Of a stretch of 64,000 nt of DNA, positions 9,008 through 16,760 are shown one piece after another (position 1 is the first letter of the stretch; each line of letters begins with the position of its first letter). Where the stretch lies: positions 310,001-374,000 of the forward strand of contig CAKPKR010000001.1 of the NCBI GenBank assembly GCA_934167465.1, written 5' to 3'. The position numbers were made by a program, and so were the translations under genes. The DNA comes from an uncultured Bacilli bacterium (GTDB lineage Bacteria > Bacillota_I > Bacilli_A > RF39 > UBA660). The notes beneath the pieces are model-generated. The model was not told the origin of the DNA, made no database searches, and saw only the letters and a program-made list of their open reading frames with translations.

Positions 9008-9226
9008 ATATTGAAAAGTTATGAAGGAAAGAGAAATAATTGAATTTTTAAAGAGAACTAGTGGTTGGTGTAAACTAGTAAAATTTATTATTTTAAATGG
9101 TTCTGGAATTGTTTAAGTGAATAATTAGCTTATACCGTAAATATGCGTTAAATATAAGAGGTAGATTTATCTATGAATTAAGGTGGTACCACGTGAACTA
9201 CGTCCTTATTAGGATGTAGTTTTTTT
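9008..9226 (+). promoter_or_regulatory. T-box riboswitch, probably tRNA-Met responsive
   Basis: A ~215-nt leader with the T-box sequence AAGGTGGTACCACG at 9180-9193 and an upstream stem I with the apical GGTTGG segment (9063-9068) flanked by ACTAGT repeats. A 10-bp terminator stem AACTACGTCC / GGATGTAGTT followed by T7 ends it (9196-9226). An ATG at 9097-9099 followed by a purine is a plausible methionine specifier. T-boxes pair uncharged tRNA with the specifier and the T-box UGGN bulge to prevent termination. The downstream genes are dut-like and metG, consistent with methionine starvation control. Confidence 0.88.
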
Positions 9227-9240
9227 AATGGAGGTGTAAA

Positions 9241-9723
9241 ATGCGAAAATTTGAAAAAATAAGTTTTGAACAATTTAAACTTGATGTAAAAGATGATGTA
9301 AATTTATATGATTCATATAATATTCCCAAAAGAAGTACTAAAAATAGTGCTGGATATGACTTTGAATCTTTATATGATTTTACACTTAAACCAAATGAAA
9401 TTATTAAAATACCAACAGGTATTAAAGTTACAATGAATTCAGATGAAGTTTTATTTATAATAGTTAGAAGTAGTATGGGTTTTAAATATAATGTTAGGCT
9501 TGTAAATCAAGTAGGAGTAATTAACAGTGATTATTACAATAATTCTGATAATGAAGGACATATATTTATTAAATTACATAATCAAGGTAATAAAGATTAT
9601 ATTGTAAAAAAAGGTGAAAAAATATGTCAAGGAATATTTACAAAGTATTTGACGGTAGATAATGAAGAAAAAATAGAAAAAGAAAGAATTAGTGGATTTG
9701 GTTCTACTAGTAAGGAGGATTAA
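9241..9723 (+). CDS. dUTPase-family protein with altered motif III
   Basis: A 160-residue trimeric dUTPase-fold protein. Motif I SAGYDF, motif II VRSSMGFK, motif IV GEKICQG and motif V ERISGFGSTS are recognisable, so the nucleotide pocket is largely intact. Motif III reads GVINSDYY where the family normally has G(V/L)IDxDY; the first Asp activates the attacking water. The codon is AAC, one base from GAC. It may therefore be a weak or inactive dUTPase, or a relative with another role. It is the first gene after the Met T-box and its 3' end carries the AAGGAGG site of metG, so it is co-transcribed with metG. If active it would hydrolyse dUTP to dUMP. Confidence 0.8.
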   Translation: MRKFEKISFEQFKLDVKDDVNLYDSYNIPKRSTKNSAGYDFESLYDFTLKPNEIIKIPTGIKVTMNSDEVLFIIVRSSMGFKYNVRLVNQVGVINSDYYNNSDNEGHIFIKLHNQGNKDYIVKKGEKICQGIFTKYLTVDNEEKIEKERISGFGSTSKED

Positions 9724-9724
9724 T

Positions 9725-11278
9725 ATGAAAGAAAAATTTTACATTTCAACAGCAATTGCTTATGCATCAAGTAAACCACATATTGGAAATACTTATGAAA
9801 TAGTTTTAGCCGATGCTATAGCTCGTTACAAAAGATTAACAGGTTATGATGTTTATTTCCAAACAGGTACTGATGAACACGGTCAAAAGATTGAACAAAA
9901 GGCTCTTGAACAAGGAAAACAACCTCAAGAATATGTTGATGAAATAGCTTTGGAAGTTAGAAAAATATGGGATGTTATGAATACAAGTTATGACAAATTT
10001 GTTAGAACTTCAAATCCAAATCATAAAGAAGTAGTTTCTAGAATATTTAAAAAATTATATGACCAAGGGGATATTTATAAAGGTAACTATGAAGGTTTAT
10101 ATTGCACACCTTGTGAATCATTTTGGACGGAATCTCAATTAGTAGATGGAAAATGTCCAGATTGTGGTAGAGAAGTTAAAGTAGCTAGTGAAGAAGCATA
10201 TTTCTTTAAATTAAGTAACTACACTAAGAGATTAGAAGAATATATTGAATCACATCCTGATTTTATTCAACCTGAAAGTAGAAAAAATGAAATTATGAAT
10301 AACTTTATAAAACCAGGGTTACAAGACCTTTGTGTATCTCGTACATCATTTGATTGGGGCGTTCCTGTTACATTTGATGATAAGCATATAATTTATGTTT
10401 GGATAGACGCTTTATCAAATTATATTACTTTCTTAGGATATGATGTTGATAATAGTTCAGATGAATTTAAAAAATATTGGCCTGCTGATATCCATTTGAT
10501 AGGTAAAGATATTTTAAGATTTCACACCATATATTGGCCAATTATGTTAATGGCTTTAGATTTACCAATGCCTAAAAAAATATTTGGTCATCCTTGGGTA
10601 TTATTTGGTAATGATAAAATGAGTAAATCAAAGGGAAATATATTATATGCTGATGATTTAGTTAAAGAATTTGGTGTTGATGCTATTAGATATTATTTAT
10701 TACATGAAATACCTTTTGCTAGTGATGGAACTATTACTTATGAATTATTAATTGAAAGAATTAATTCTGATTTAGCAAATATTCTTGGTAATTTAGTCAA
10801 TAGAACAATTTCAATGGCTCATAAATATTTTGATGGAATAGTTTATTTGCCTACTGAATTTGAAGATATTGATCAAGAATTAATTGATTTAGTTTTAAAA
10901 ACACCAAGTATTGTTGAAGAAAAAATGAATGATTTAAAGGTAGCAGAAGCAATTGATGCAATCTTTGATATATTTAGAAGATGTAATAAATATATTGATG
11001 AAACTATGCCTTGGGTTTTAGCAAAAGATGAAACAAAACAAGAAAGATTAAAAACTGTACTATATAATTTATTAGAATCAATAAGAAGTGGAGCTACATT
11101 ATTATATCCATTTTTGCCTGAAACATCAGATAAAATTTTTAGTCAATTAAATACTAACAATAGGTCAGTTGAAAGCATTAATTTTAAGGGAATGGATGAA
11201 GGTATTAAATTAAATAATCCAGAACCTTTATTTGCTAGAATTGACAAAGAAAAAAAATTATCTGAATTAAATGTGTAA
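9725..11278 (+). CDS. metG: Methionyl-tRNA synthetase
   Basis: A 517-residue class Ia synthetase that charges tRNA-Met. It has the HIGH-like KPHIGNTYE near residue 20, a zinc knuckle (C-x2-C and C-x2-C around 127-150) and KMSKSKGN near 300. The ATG at 9725 is preferred to an upstream in-frame GTG because AAGGAGG lies seven bases before it. It stops at the anticodon-binding domain and lacks the C-terminal EMAPII-like tRNA-binding domain found in Bacillus MetS (664 residues). It is controlled by the T-box leader; metG-tatD order matches Bacillus. Confidence 0.97.
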   Translation: MKEKFYISTAIAYASSKPHIGNTYEIVLADAIARYKRLTGYDVYFQTGTDEHGQKIEQKALEQGKQPQEYVDEIALEVRKIWDVMNTSYDKFVRTSNPNHKEVVSRIFKKLYDQGDIYKGNYEGLYCTPCESFWTESQLVDGKCPDCGREVKVASEEAYFFKLSNYTKRLEEYIESHPDFIQPESRKNEIMNNFIKPGLQDLCVSRTSFDWGVPVTFDDKHIIYVWIDALSNYITFLGYDVDNSSDEFKKYWPADIHLIGKDILRFHTIYWPIMLMALDLPMPKKIFGHPWVLFGNDKMSKSKGNILYADDLVKEFGVDAIRYYLLHEIPFASDGTITYELLIERINSDLANILGNLVNRTISMAHKYFDGIVYLPTEFEDIDQELIDLVLKTPSIVEEKMNDLKVAEAIDAIFDIFRRCNKYIDETMPWVLAKDETKQERLKTVLYNLLESIRSGATLLYPFLPETSDKIFSQLNTNNRSVESINFKGMDEGIKLNNPEPLFARIDKEKKLSELNV

Positions 11279-11301
11279 AATGTTGTAAATTGTCGTACGA
11301 A

Positions 11302-11329
11302 AACTACAAAATTTGTTTGTAGTTTTTTT
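11302..11329 (+). terminator. Intrinsic terminator after metG
   Basis: 9-bp stem AACTACAAA / TTTGTAGTT, loop ATTTG, then T7. Confidence 0.85.
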
Positions 11330-11336
11330 GTCATTA

Positions 11337-11345
11337 TGTTATTAT
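11337..11345 (+). promoter_or_regulatory. Possible extended -10 for the 52-residue membrane ORF
   Basis: TGTTATTAT right after the metG terminator, 25 bases before the ATG at 11371. Confidence 0.4.
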
Positions 11346-11370
11346 ATACCTAGTTAGAAAGGGAATTAAT

Positions 11371-11529
11371 ATGCCAAGTAAATTTAAAGAAGAGAAGTAT
11401 ATTATTATGGCACTACTTTTAGTACCCATAATGATATTTGGCAGTTTGTTGGTAAAATTTAATATAATGGATGCTTTTTATTTATTAATAATTATAGTTT
11501 CTATTATATGGTATATAAGATGTGAGTAG
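11371..11529 (+). CDS. Small two-helix membrane protein
   Basis: A 52-residue ORF too short for most gene callers. ATG is preceded by AAAGGG seven bases upstream. The protein has a charged N-terminus (PSKFKEEK) and two hydrophobic segments (about residues 11-28 and 34-48), ending WYIRCE. It occupies nearly all the space between the metG terminator and the tatD promoter, which supports it as real. No family recognised. Confidence 0.5.
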   Translation: MPSKFKEEKYIIMALLLVPIMIFGSLLVKFNIMDAFYLLIIIVSIIWYIRCE

Positions 11530-11546
11530 AAAATTATACTAGAAAA

Positions 11547-11555
11547 TGGTATAAT
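11547..11555 (+). promoter_or_regulatory. Extended -10 promoter of tatD
   Basis: TGGTATAAT; TATAAT at 11550-11555. The GGTGAT ribosome site starts only seven bases downstream, giving a 5'UTR of about 10 nt. Confidence 0.6.
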
Positions 11556-11571
11556 TTTTTTGGTGATAAAG

Positions 11572-12324
11572 ATGTTTATAGATACTCATTGTCATATATT
11601 CAAAGAATATTATGATAATATTACAGAAGTAATAAATGAAATGAAAGATAATATAATGATAGTAAGTGGTTACAATTCTAGTTCTAATAAAGAAGTAATT
11701 GAATTAGTTAATAAATATCCAAATGTTTATGGAACAATTGGTTTACATCCAGAGGAAGTTAATAATATTTCCGAAAATGCTTTTGATTTTATCATAGAAA
11801 ATATTAATAATCCAAAAATAGTAGGCATTGGTGAAATAGGTTTGGATTACCATTATGTAAGTGATAATAAAGAATTACAAAAAGATATTTTTATTAAACA
11901 AATGAATATAGCTAGAAAATATAATAAAACAGTTGTAATTCATAGTAGGAATGCAATATTAGACACTGTAAATATTATTAAAGAATATCAAGATTTGAAA
12001 ATAGTTATGCATTGTTATAGTTCTAGTTTAGAGGTAGCAAGAGATTTAATTAAAATGAATGTAAAGCTAGGAATAGGAGGGGTTGTTACTTTTAAAAATG
12101 GTGTAAAATTAAAAGAAGTTGTCCAAAATGTACCAATAGAAAATTTATTATTAGAAACAGATAGTCCATATATGTCTCCAGAACCATTAAGAGGAAAACA
12201 AAATAAACCTTATAATTGTTATTTGATTGCGAAGAAAATAGCTGAATTAAAGGGTATTTCTTTAGAAAGTGTATTAAAAATTACTACTTCTAATGCAATT
12301 AGTCAATTTGACTTGAAGTTATAA
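11572..12324 (+). CDS. tatD: TatD-family metal-dependent DNase
   Basis: A 250-residue TIM-barrel metallohydrolase. Metal ligands are visible: DTHCHIF (H-x-H) at the N-terminus, GEIGLDYHY (Glu), the VIHSR His, MHCYS and the late TDSPY Asp. Family members are 3'-exonucleases / D-aminoacyl-tRNA hydrolase-like enzymes implicated in DNA repair or RNA turnover. I start at the ATG at 11572, with GGTGAT ten bases upstream, rather than the in-frame TTG at 11560. Order metG-tatD-yabE-like follows Bacillus. Confidence 0.93.
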   Translation: MFIDTHCHIFKEYYDNITEVINEMKDNIMIVSGYNSSSNKEVIELVNKYPNVYGTIGLHPEEVNNISENAFDFIIENINNPKIVGIGEIGLDYHYVSDNKELQKDIFIKQMNIARKYNKTVVIHSRNAILDTVNIIKEYQDLKIVMHCYSSSLEVARDLIKMNVKLGIGGVVTFKNGVKLKEVVQNVPIENLLLETDSPYMSPEPLRGKQNKPYNCYLIAKKIAELKGISLESVLKITTSNAISQFDLKL

Positions 12325-12359
12325 GTTTGTTAAAATTATATGTAGACGAGGTGAATGGA

Positions 12360-13067
12360 ATGAATATATTATTATTAGAGTTTGCTCGTAAATTATTAAG
12401 TTTACTAGTAATATCTTTTATGTCATTATTCAATCTTGGAAATTACAATGAAGTTGAGTTAAAAACAGATAATTTAATAAAAGATACAAGTATAATAAGT
12501 TCAGTTACTAATTATAAAACAGTTTATAAATATAATTCAAAATTACCAAATAATGTTAAGAAAGTTATAACTCCAGGTGTTAATGAAGTAGCATATAAGA
12601 CTAGTGAAAATGAAACTGTTCAAGTTATTCAAGAAAAAGTAGATGAAGTGGTCGAAGTAGGAACCGGTAGAAATGGTAATTATACTGGTAAATTATCAGG
12701 ATATGGTCCAGATTGTGTAGGTTGTACAGGAACTGGTAATTTAGCTTGTAAAACAAGAGAAAAGAAAACACACAGTTTAGTTAATGATGGAATTTATTAT
12801 GAGGATACTGAATTTGGTAAAGTTAGAATAGTAGCAGCCGCCTTAAAAGGTTTTCCTTGTGGAACTATTATTCAAATTACTAAACCTGGTAAAGATTCTT
12901 TTACTGCTATTGTATTGGATACTGGTGCATCAATGGCTAATTCTTGGGCTCAAGGTAAAGTGTGGATGGATCTAGCATATCCAACTCAAAAGGATAAGAC
13001 AGTATTTGGTGCTGACGGACTTACTGGCAATAATATTAATTTTAGTGTACAAAGATGGGGCTGGTAG
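12360..13067 (+). CDS. Secreted G5-3D domain cell-wall hydrolase (YabE-like)
   Basis: A 235-residue exported protein. An N-terminal hydrophobic segment (~1-20) is followed by a partial G5 domain (LPNNVKKVITPGVNEVAYK up to EVVEVGTG) and a C-terminal 3D domain whose three Asp fall in VLDTGA, WMDLA and GADG. 3D domains are RpfB/MltA-like double-psi barrels that cut peptidoglycan glycans. Position between tatD and rsmA matches Bacillus yabE, where the antisense-regulated yabE also has a G5-3D layout. Bacillus rnmV, expected next, is missing. GAGGTGA precedes the chosen ATG. Confidence 0.85.
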   Translation: MNILLLEFARKLLSLLVISFMSLFNLGNYNEVELKTDNLIKDTSIISSVTNYKTVYKYNSKLPNNVKKVITPGVNEVAYKTSENETVQVIQEKVDEVVEVGTGRNGNYTGKLSGYGPDCVGCTGTGNLACKTREKKTHSLVNDGIYYEDTEFGKVRIVAAALKGFPCGTIIQITKPGKDSFTAIVLDTGASMANSWAQGKVWMDLAYPTQKDKTVFGADGLTGNNINFSVQRWGW

Positions 13068-13079
13068 TCCCATTTTTTG
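13056..13079 (+). terminator. Intrinsic terminator after the G5-3D gene
   Basis: 7-bp stem TGGGGCT / AGTCCCA (one G-T pair), loop GGT, then T6; the stem includes the stop codon. Confidence 0.8.
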
Positions 13080-13140
13080 TTAATAAATAGGAAATATCCA
13101 AAAAGATTTAAGCGAATATTATATAAATAGGAGTGAATTT

Positions 13141-13371
13141 ATTTCTAAAATATTTTTAAGATTATATGGTAAAGAAAATGATATATACATTTATTCAAAA
13201 TATTATAAGGAAATTGAAAACATAGATAGAATATTATTTGAACAATTAAAAGAATTATTAACAAATGATCCATCACTATATATTAATGCATCTGACATAA
13301 TAAAAGAAAATAAATTAATTCAAGATTATGTTGTTTCACTTGATTCAAGAATGAGTGCCTATATTAAATAA
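13141..13371 (+). CDS. Possible ATT-start small ORF or 5'-damaged gene
   Basis: A reading frame of 76 codons with coding-like composition (ISKIFLRLYGKENDIYIYSKYY at its start) and a TAA at 13369-13371, but no ATG, GTG or TTG in frame between the upstream stop at 13084 and residue ~70. An AGGAG lies seven bases before an ATT at 13141, exactly where a start should be. Either this is a rare ATT (AUU) start, as in infC, or a single-base mutation of ATG. No family recognised. It lies between the G5-3D gene and rsmA, each bounded by terminators. Confidence 0.45.
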   Translation: MSKIFLRLYGKENDIYIYSKYYKEIENIDRILFEQLKELLTNDPSLYINASDIIKENKLIQDYVVSLDSRMSAYIK

Positions 13372-13404
13372 TGAATATAATAAATTAACTTACGTTTACT
13401 ATAC

Positions 13405-13439
13405 AAAGATAGTACTATGATTACTATCTTTTTCTTGTT
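13405..13439 (+). terminator. Intrinsic terminator upstream of rsmA
   Basis: 10-bp stem AAAGATAGTA / TACTATCTTT, 7-base loop, T-rich tail. It closes the 13141-13371 ORF unit. Confidence 0.8.
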
Positions 13440-13463
13440 TTATAAGGATTCTTTTAGTATAAT
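13435..13463 (+). promoter_or_regulatory. Promoter of rsmA operon
   Basis: TTGTTT (13435-13440), 17-base spacer, TATAAT (13458-13463), followed by GAGAGGTGG and ATG at 13481. Confidence 0.65.
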
Positions 13464-13480
13464 TAAAGAGAGGTGGCATT

Positions 13481-14323
13481 ATGAACTATTCTCCAAAAAA
13501 AATGAATGAATTACTAGAAAAAAATGAATTCAACTTCAAAAAGAAGTTTGGACAAAATTTCATAATAGATGAAAATATCATAAATAATATAGTAACAAAA
13601 GCAAATGTAGATAAAGATACATTAGTAATAGAAATAGGTCCAGGTGCTGGATCACTAACATATTTTTTGGCTAAATTTGCAAAAAATGTATTATGTTATG
13701 AAATAGATACAACATTAAAAGAAATACTAAGAGATAATTTAAAAGAATATGACAATGTTGAAGTAATCTATAATGATTTTTTGAAAGTAAATGTGTTAGA
13801 TGATATAAAAAAATATGAATATAAAAAATTATATGTGATTGCGAATCTACCATATTATATTACAACACCTATAATAATTAAATTAATTGAAGATGATATC
13901 AATGTTGATAAAATAGTTGTAATGGTTCAAAAAGAAGTAGGCGATAGATTTAAAGCTGTTCCAGGAACAAAGGATTATAGTTCATTATCGGTATTTTTAA
14001 GTTATTATTATAATATTAAAAAAATAATGGATGTTAGTAAAAATGTATTTATTCCAAAACCTAATGTTGATAGTATTGTAGTAGAATTTAATAAGAAAGA
14101 AAAAAAATTAAATGTTATGGATGAACAATTATTTTTCAAATTAATTAAAGATAGTTTTGAATTTAAAAGAAAGACCTTAAAAAATAATTTAAAAAATTAT
14201 GATTTAGAAAAAATAGATAAAGTGTTAAAAAAACACAAATTAGATTTAAGCGTTAGAGCTGAACAAATATCATTAGAATTGTTTGTTGAAATAGCAAATG
14301 GATTAGGAGGACAAAATGGATAG
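13481..14323 (+). CDS. rsmA: 16S rRNA (adenine1518/1519-N6,N6)-dimethyltransferase
   Basis: A 280-residue KsgA/Dim1 enzyme that dimethylates A1518 and A1519 in the 16S 3' hairpin. Motifs: KKFGQNFIID at the N-terminus, SAM motif I EIGPGAGSLT near 48-57, and N122-L-P-Y. The helical C-terminal domain is complete (RAEQISLELF). It overlaps the next gene by eight bases, so an operon rsmA-(acidic protein)-ung-whiA is likely. Bacillus rnmV, usually just upstream, is absent. Confidence 0.96.
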   Translation: MNYSPKKMNELLEKNEFNFKKKFGQNFIIDENIINNIVTKANVDKDTLVIEIGPGAGSLTYFLAKFAKNVLCYEIDTTLKEILRDNLKEYDNVEVIYNDFLKVNVLDDIKKYEYKKLYVIANLPYYITTPIIIKLIEDDINVDKIVVMVQKEVGDRFKAVPGTKDYSSLSVFLSYYYNIKKIMDVSKNVFIPKPNVDSIVVEFNKKEKKLNVMDEQLFFKLIKDSFEFKRKTLKNNLKNYDLEKIDKVLKKHKLDLSVRAEQISLELFVEIANGLGGQNG

Positions 14324-14675
14324 AGTTGAAGACGAATTTGATAAAATGTTAGATGATTTAAATGCCGTAAATGATGATTTTGTTAATAATTATTTTGAAG
14401 AAGATAAAGTAGATGACATTAAAAAAGAAATATTAGAAAATGAAAATATAGATAATTCCGATTCAAATAAAGTAGAACAAACATCAAATGAAAAAGATGA
14501 ACCATTACTTGAGGAAAAACCTAAAACATTTTCTTATAATGAGATATTAGATAGATTAGATAAAAAAGAAAAGATAGATTTAAATAATACTAATGATATC
14601 TTGGAGTTGATAGAAACAACAAATAGTTCTACTGAATTCTTTAAAAAAATAGAAGAGGCAGAAAATGATAAATAA
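14316..14675 (+). CDS. Acidic protein of unknown function
   Basis: A 119-residue very acidic, Asn/Asp/Glu-rich protein without hydrophobic segments. It looks like two short helical stretches (VEDEFDKMLDDLNA at the N-terminus; YNEILDRLDKKEKIDL and DILELIETTNSS near the C-terminus) joined by a disordered linker. No family recognised. The AGGAGG ribosome site lies inside the rsmA 3' end (8-base overlap) and its own end overlaps ung by 11 bases, so it is translationally coupled on both sides. An adaptor or structural role is conceivable, but nothing in the sequence shows it. Confidence 0.7.
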   Translation: MDRVEDEFDKMLDDLNAVNDDFVNNYFEEDKVDDIKKEILENENIDNSDSNKVEQTSNEKDEPLLEEKPKTFSYNEILDRLDKKEKIDLNNTNDILELIETTNSSTEFFKKIEEAENDK

Positions 14676-15315
14676 AAAGTGGGATGTTGTTTTAGAACCA
14701 GAATTTAAAAAAGACTATTTTAAAAAATTAGGTGTATTTGTTAAAAGTGAATATAACAAGAAAATAATATATCCTGAATATAAAAATATATTTAATGCTT
14801 TAAGATATACTGACTTTGATGATGTAAAAGTTGTTATATTAGGTCAAGATCCATATCATGGTGAAAATGAAGCTCACGGTTTATCATTTTCTGTTAGGAA
14901 AGGTACTCCAATGCCACCATCATTAAGAAATATATTTAAAGAATTATATGATGATATTGGAGTAAAAAGAACAGAAACAGATTTAACAAGTTGGGCAAAA
15001 GAAGGAGTATTACTTTTAAATTCAATTATGACAGTTGTTAAAGATAGACCTCTTTCACATAAAGACAAAGGTTGGGAAATATTTACAGATAGAATAATAG
15101 AATTGTTAGGTGAACGAGAAAAACCTTTAGTATTTATTTTATGGGGAAGTTATGCTAGAAGTAAAAAAGAACTAATAAAAAATAAAAAACATCTTATATT
15201 GGAAAGTGTTCATCCAAGTCCTTTATCAGCAAATCGTGGTTTTTTTGGAAGTAAACCTTTTTCTAAAACAAATACCTTTTTAAAGAAAAATAATATAGAA
15301 GAAATTAAATGGTAG
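14665..15315 (+). CDS. ung: Uracil-DNA glycosylase (family 1)
   Basis: A 216-residue enzyme that excises uracil from DNA. Catalytic motif GQDPYHG with Asp62, the uracil-recognition Asn in LLNSIM, and the HPSPLSANRGF loop with His183 are all present. It overlaps the upstream acidic-protein gene by 11 bases, and the whiA GTG codon follows directly after its stop. Full length for the family. Confidence 0.97.
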   Translation: MINKKWDVVLEPEFKKDYFKKLGVFVKSEYNKKIIYPEYKNIFNALRYTDFDDVKVVILGQDPYHGENEAHGLSFSVRKGTPMPPSLRNIFKELYDDIGVKRTETDLTSWAKEGVLLLNSIMTVVKDRPLSHKDKGWEIFTDRIIELLGEREKPLVFILWGSYARSKKELIKNKKHLILESVHPSPLSANRGFFGSKPFSKTNTFLKKNNIEEIKW

Positions 15316-15324
15316 GTGAACTAT

Positions 15325-16227
15325 ATGTCTTTTACAAGTATTGTTAAAAATGAAATAAGTAAATTAGATACAATTGAAACAGAAAATATATCTGAACTTT
15401 CAGCAATTATTCGAACAATTGGAAATATTAATAATAATATAAATATTACAACTGAAAATGCAAGTGTAGCTAGAAGAATATTTAACTTAGTAAAAGAAAT
15501 ATATAATATCAATCCTAAAGTAATAGTTCGTAGAGGATACAATTTTAATAAAAATTATATCTATATATTGGAAATAAATAATAAAATAAATTACATAATT
15601 AATGATTTATCAATAAATACGAATATTCCAAAAGAATATATATATGCAGATACCGACTTAAAAAGAGCATATTTAAGAGGTGTTTTTTTAGGAAGTGCAA
15701 GTATAAATGACCCAAAAAAATCAAGATATCATTTAGAATTCGTTGTTGACAATGAAGAATATGCTTCATTTGTTTCAAGTTTATTAAACGAATATAATTT
15801 AAATAGTAAGATATTAAAACGAGAAAATAAATATATGATATATATGAAAGAAGCCGAAAAAATAGGTGATTTTTTAAGAATAATGGGTGCTATAAATTCT
15901 TTATTCTATTATGAGGATATAAGAATTTATAGAGATCATAAAAATATGACAAATAGGCTTAACAATTGTGAACAGGCAAATGTTGACAAAATGATAGAAA
16001 CAGCTAATAAACAAATAAATGAAATAAATAAAATAATATCAATTGGTGGTTTAGATTTATTAGATGAAAAAACAAAAGAAGCTGCTACTTATAGATTAAA
16101 GTATCCAGAAGTATCATTGACAGAGTTAAGTGAAATTATAACATTGGAAACTGGTTCGTCAATAACTAAATCAGGATTACATCATAGATTTAAGAAAATA
16201 GAAGAATTAGCAAGCAAAATTAAATAG
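15325..16227 (+). CDS. whiA: DNA-binding protein WhiA
   Basis: A 300-residue WhiA. The first two thirds are a degenerate LAGLIDADG homing-endonuclease fold (ADTDLKRAYLRGVFLGSASI at ~110-130), and the C-terminal ~60 residues are an HTH (VSLTELSEIITLETG, then GLHHRFKKIEELA). WhiA controls sporulation septation in actinomycetes and cell division/chromosome segregation in Bacillus. Usual Bacillota neighbours (rapZ, yvcK) are absent; here it closes the rsmA-ung operon. I use the ATG at 15325, with GGTGA upstream, rather than the GTG at 15316. Confidence 0.93.
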   Translation: MSFTSIVKNEISKLDTIETENISELSAIIRTIGNINNNINITTENASVARRIFNLVKEIYNINPKVIVRRGYNFNKNYIYILEINNKINYIINDLSINTNIPKEYIYADTDLKRAYLRGVFLGSASINDPKKSRYHLEFVVDNEEYASFVSSLLNEYNLNSKILKRENKYMIYMKEAEKIGDFLRIMGAINSLFYYEDIRIYRDHKNMTNRLNNCEQANVDKMIETANKQINEINKIISIGGLDLLDEKTKEAATYRLKYPEVSLTELSEIITLETGSSITKSGLHHRFKKIEELASKIK

Positions 16228-16246
16228 TTTAATAACTATTTTTTTC
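16222..16246 (+). terminator. Intrinsic terminator after whiA
   Basis: 8-bp stem AAATAGTT / AACTATTT, loop TAAT, then T run. Confidence 0.8.
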
Positions 16247-16312
16247 TTTAACTAAAGACAAGATTGGAAATTTATAGTATAATAATATTATGATTTTTAA
16301 CGAGGTGATAAA

Positions 16313-16756
16313 ATGAAAGTTATATTTTTAAAAGATGTAAAAGGCCAAGGAAAAAAGAATGAAATAAAAGAAGTAAAAGATGGTTATGCTAAAAACTTTT
16401 TAATTAAAAATGGTTATGCAATTCAAGCAACGAGTGCAAACACTTCTAAAGTTCAAAAACAAGTATCAGAAGAGGCTTTAGAAGAAAATTTATTAATAAA
16501 AGATTTAGAAGTATTAAAATCTAAATTACAAAAAGAAAAAATAGTATTTAAAGTTCAAACTGGAAAAAATGAAATGATGTTTGGAAAAATATCAACAAAA
16601 CAAATAAAAGAAAAACTAAATGAGTTAGGATATAAAATAGATAAAACGATGATTAAATTAGATCACGATATAGTAAGTTTAGGAACTCATAATATTGAAA
16701 TTGAATTACACAAGAAAGTAATTGCAACAGTTAAAATTAATGTTGTAAAGGAGTGA
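16313..16756 (+). CDS. rplI: 50S ribosomal protein L9
   Basis: A 147-residue L9 with the N-terminal globular domain ([20 protein letters not shown], then DGYAKNFLI), the long connecting helix and the C-terminal RNA-binding domain. It binds 23S rRNA near L1. Five bases separate its TGA stop from dnaB, preserving the common Bacillota order rplI-dnaB. GAGGTGAT precedes the ATG. A TATAAT at 16278-16283 is a likely -10 but lacks a clear -35. Confidence 0.96.
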   Translation: MKVIFLKDVKGQGKKNEIKEVKDGYAKNFLIKNGYAIQATSANTSKVQKQVSEEALEENLLIKDLEVLKSKLQKEKIVFKVQTGKNEMMFGKISTKQIKEKLNELGYKIDKTMIKLDHDIVSLGTHNIEIELHKKVIATVKINVVKE

Positions 16757-16760
16757 TAAA

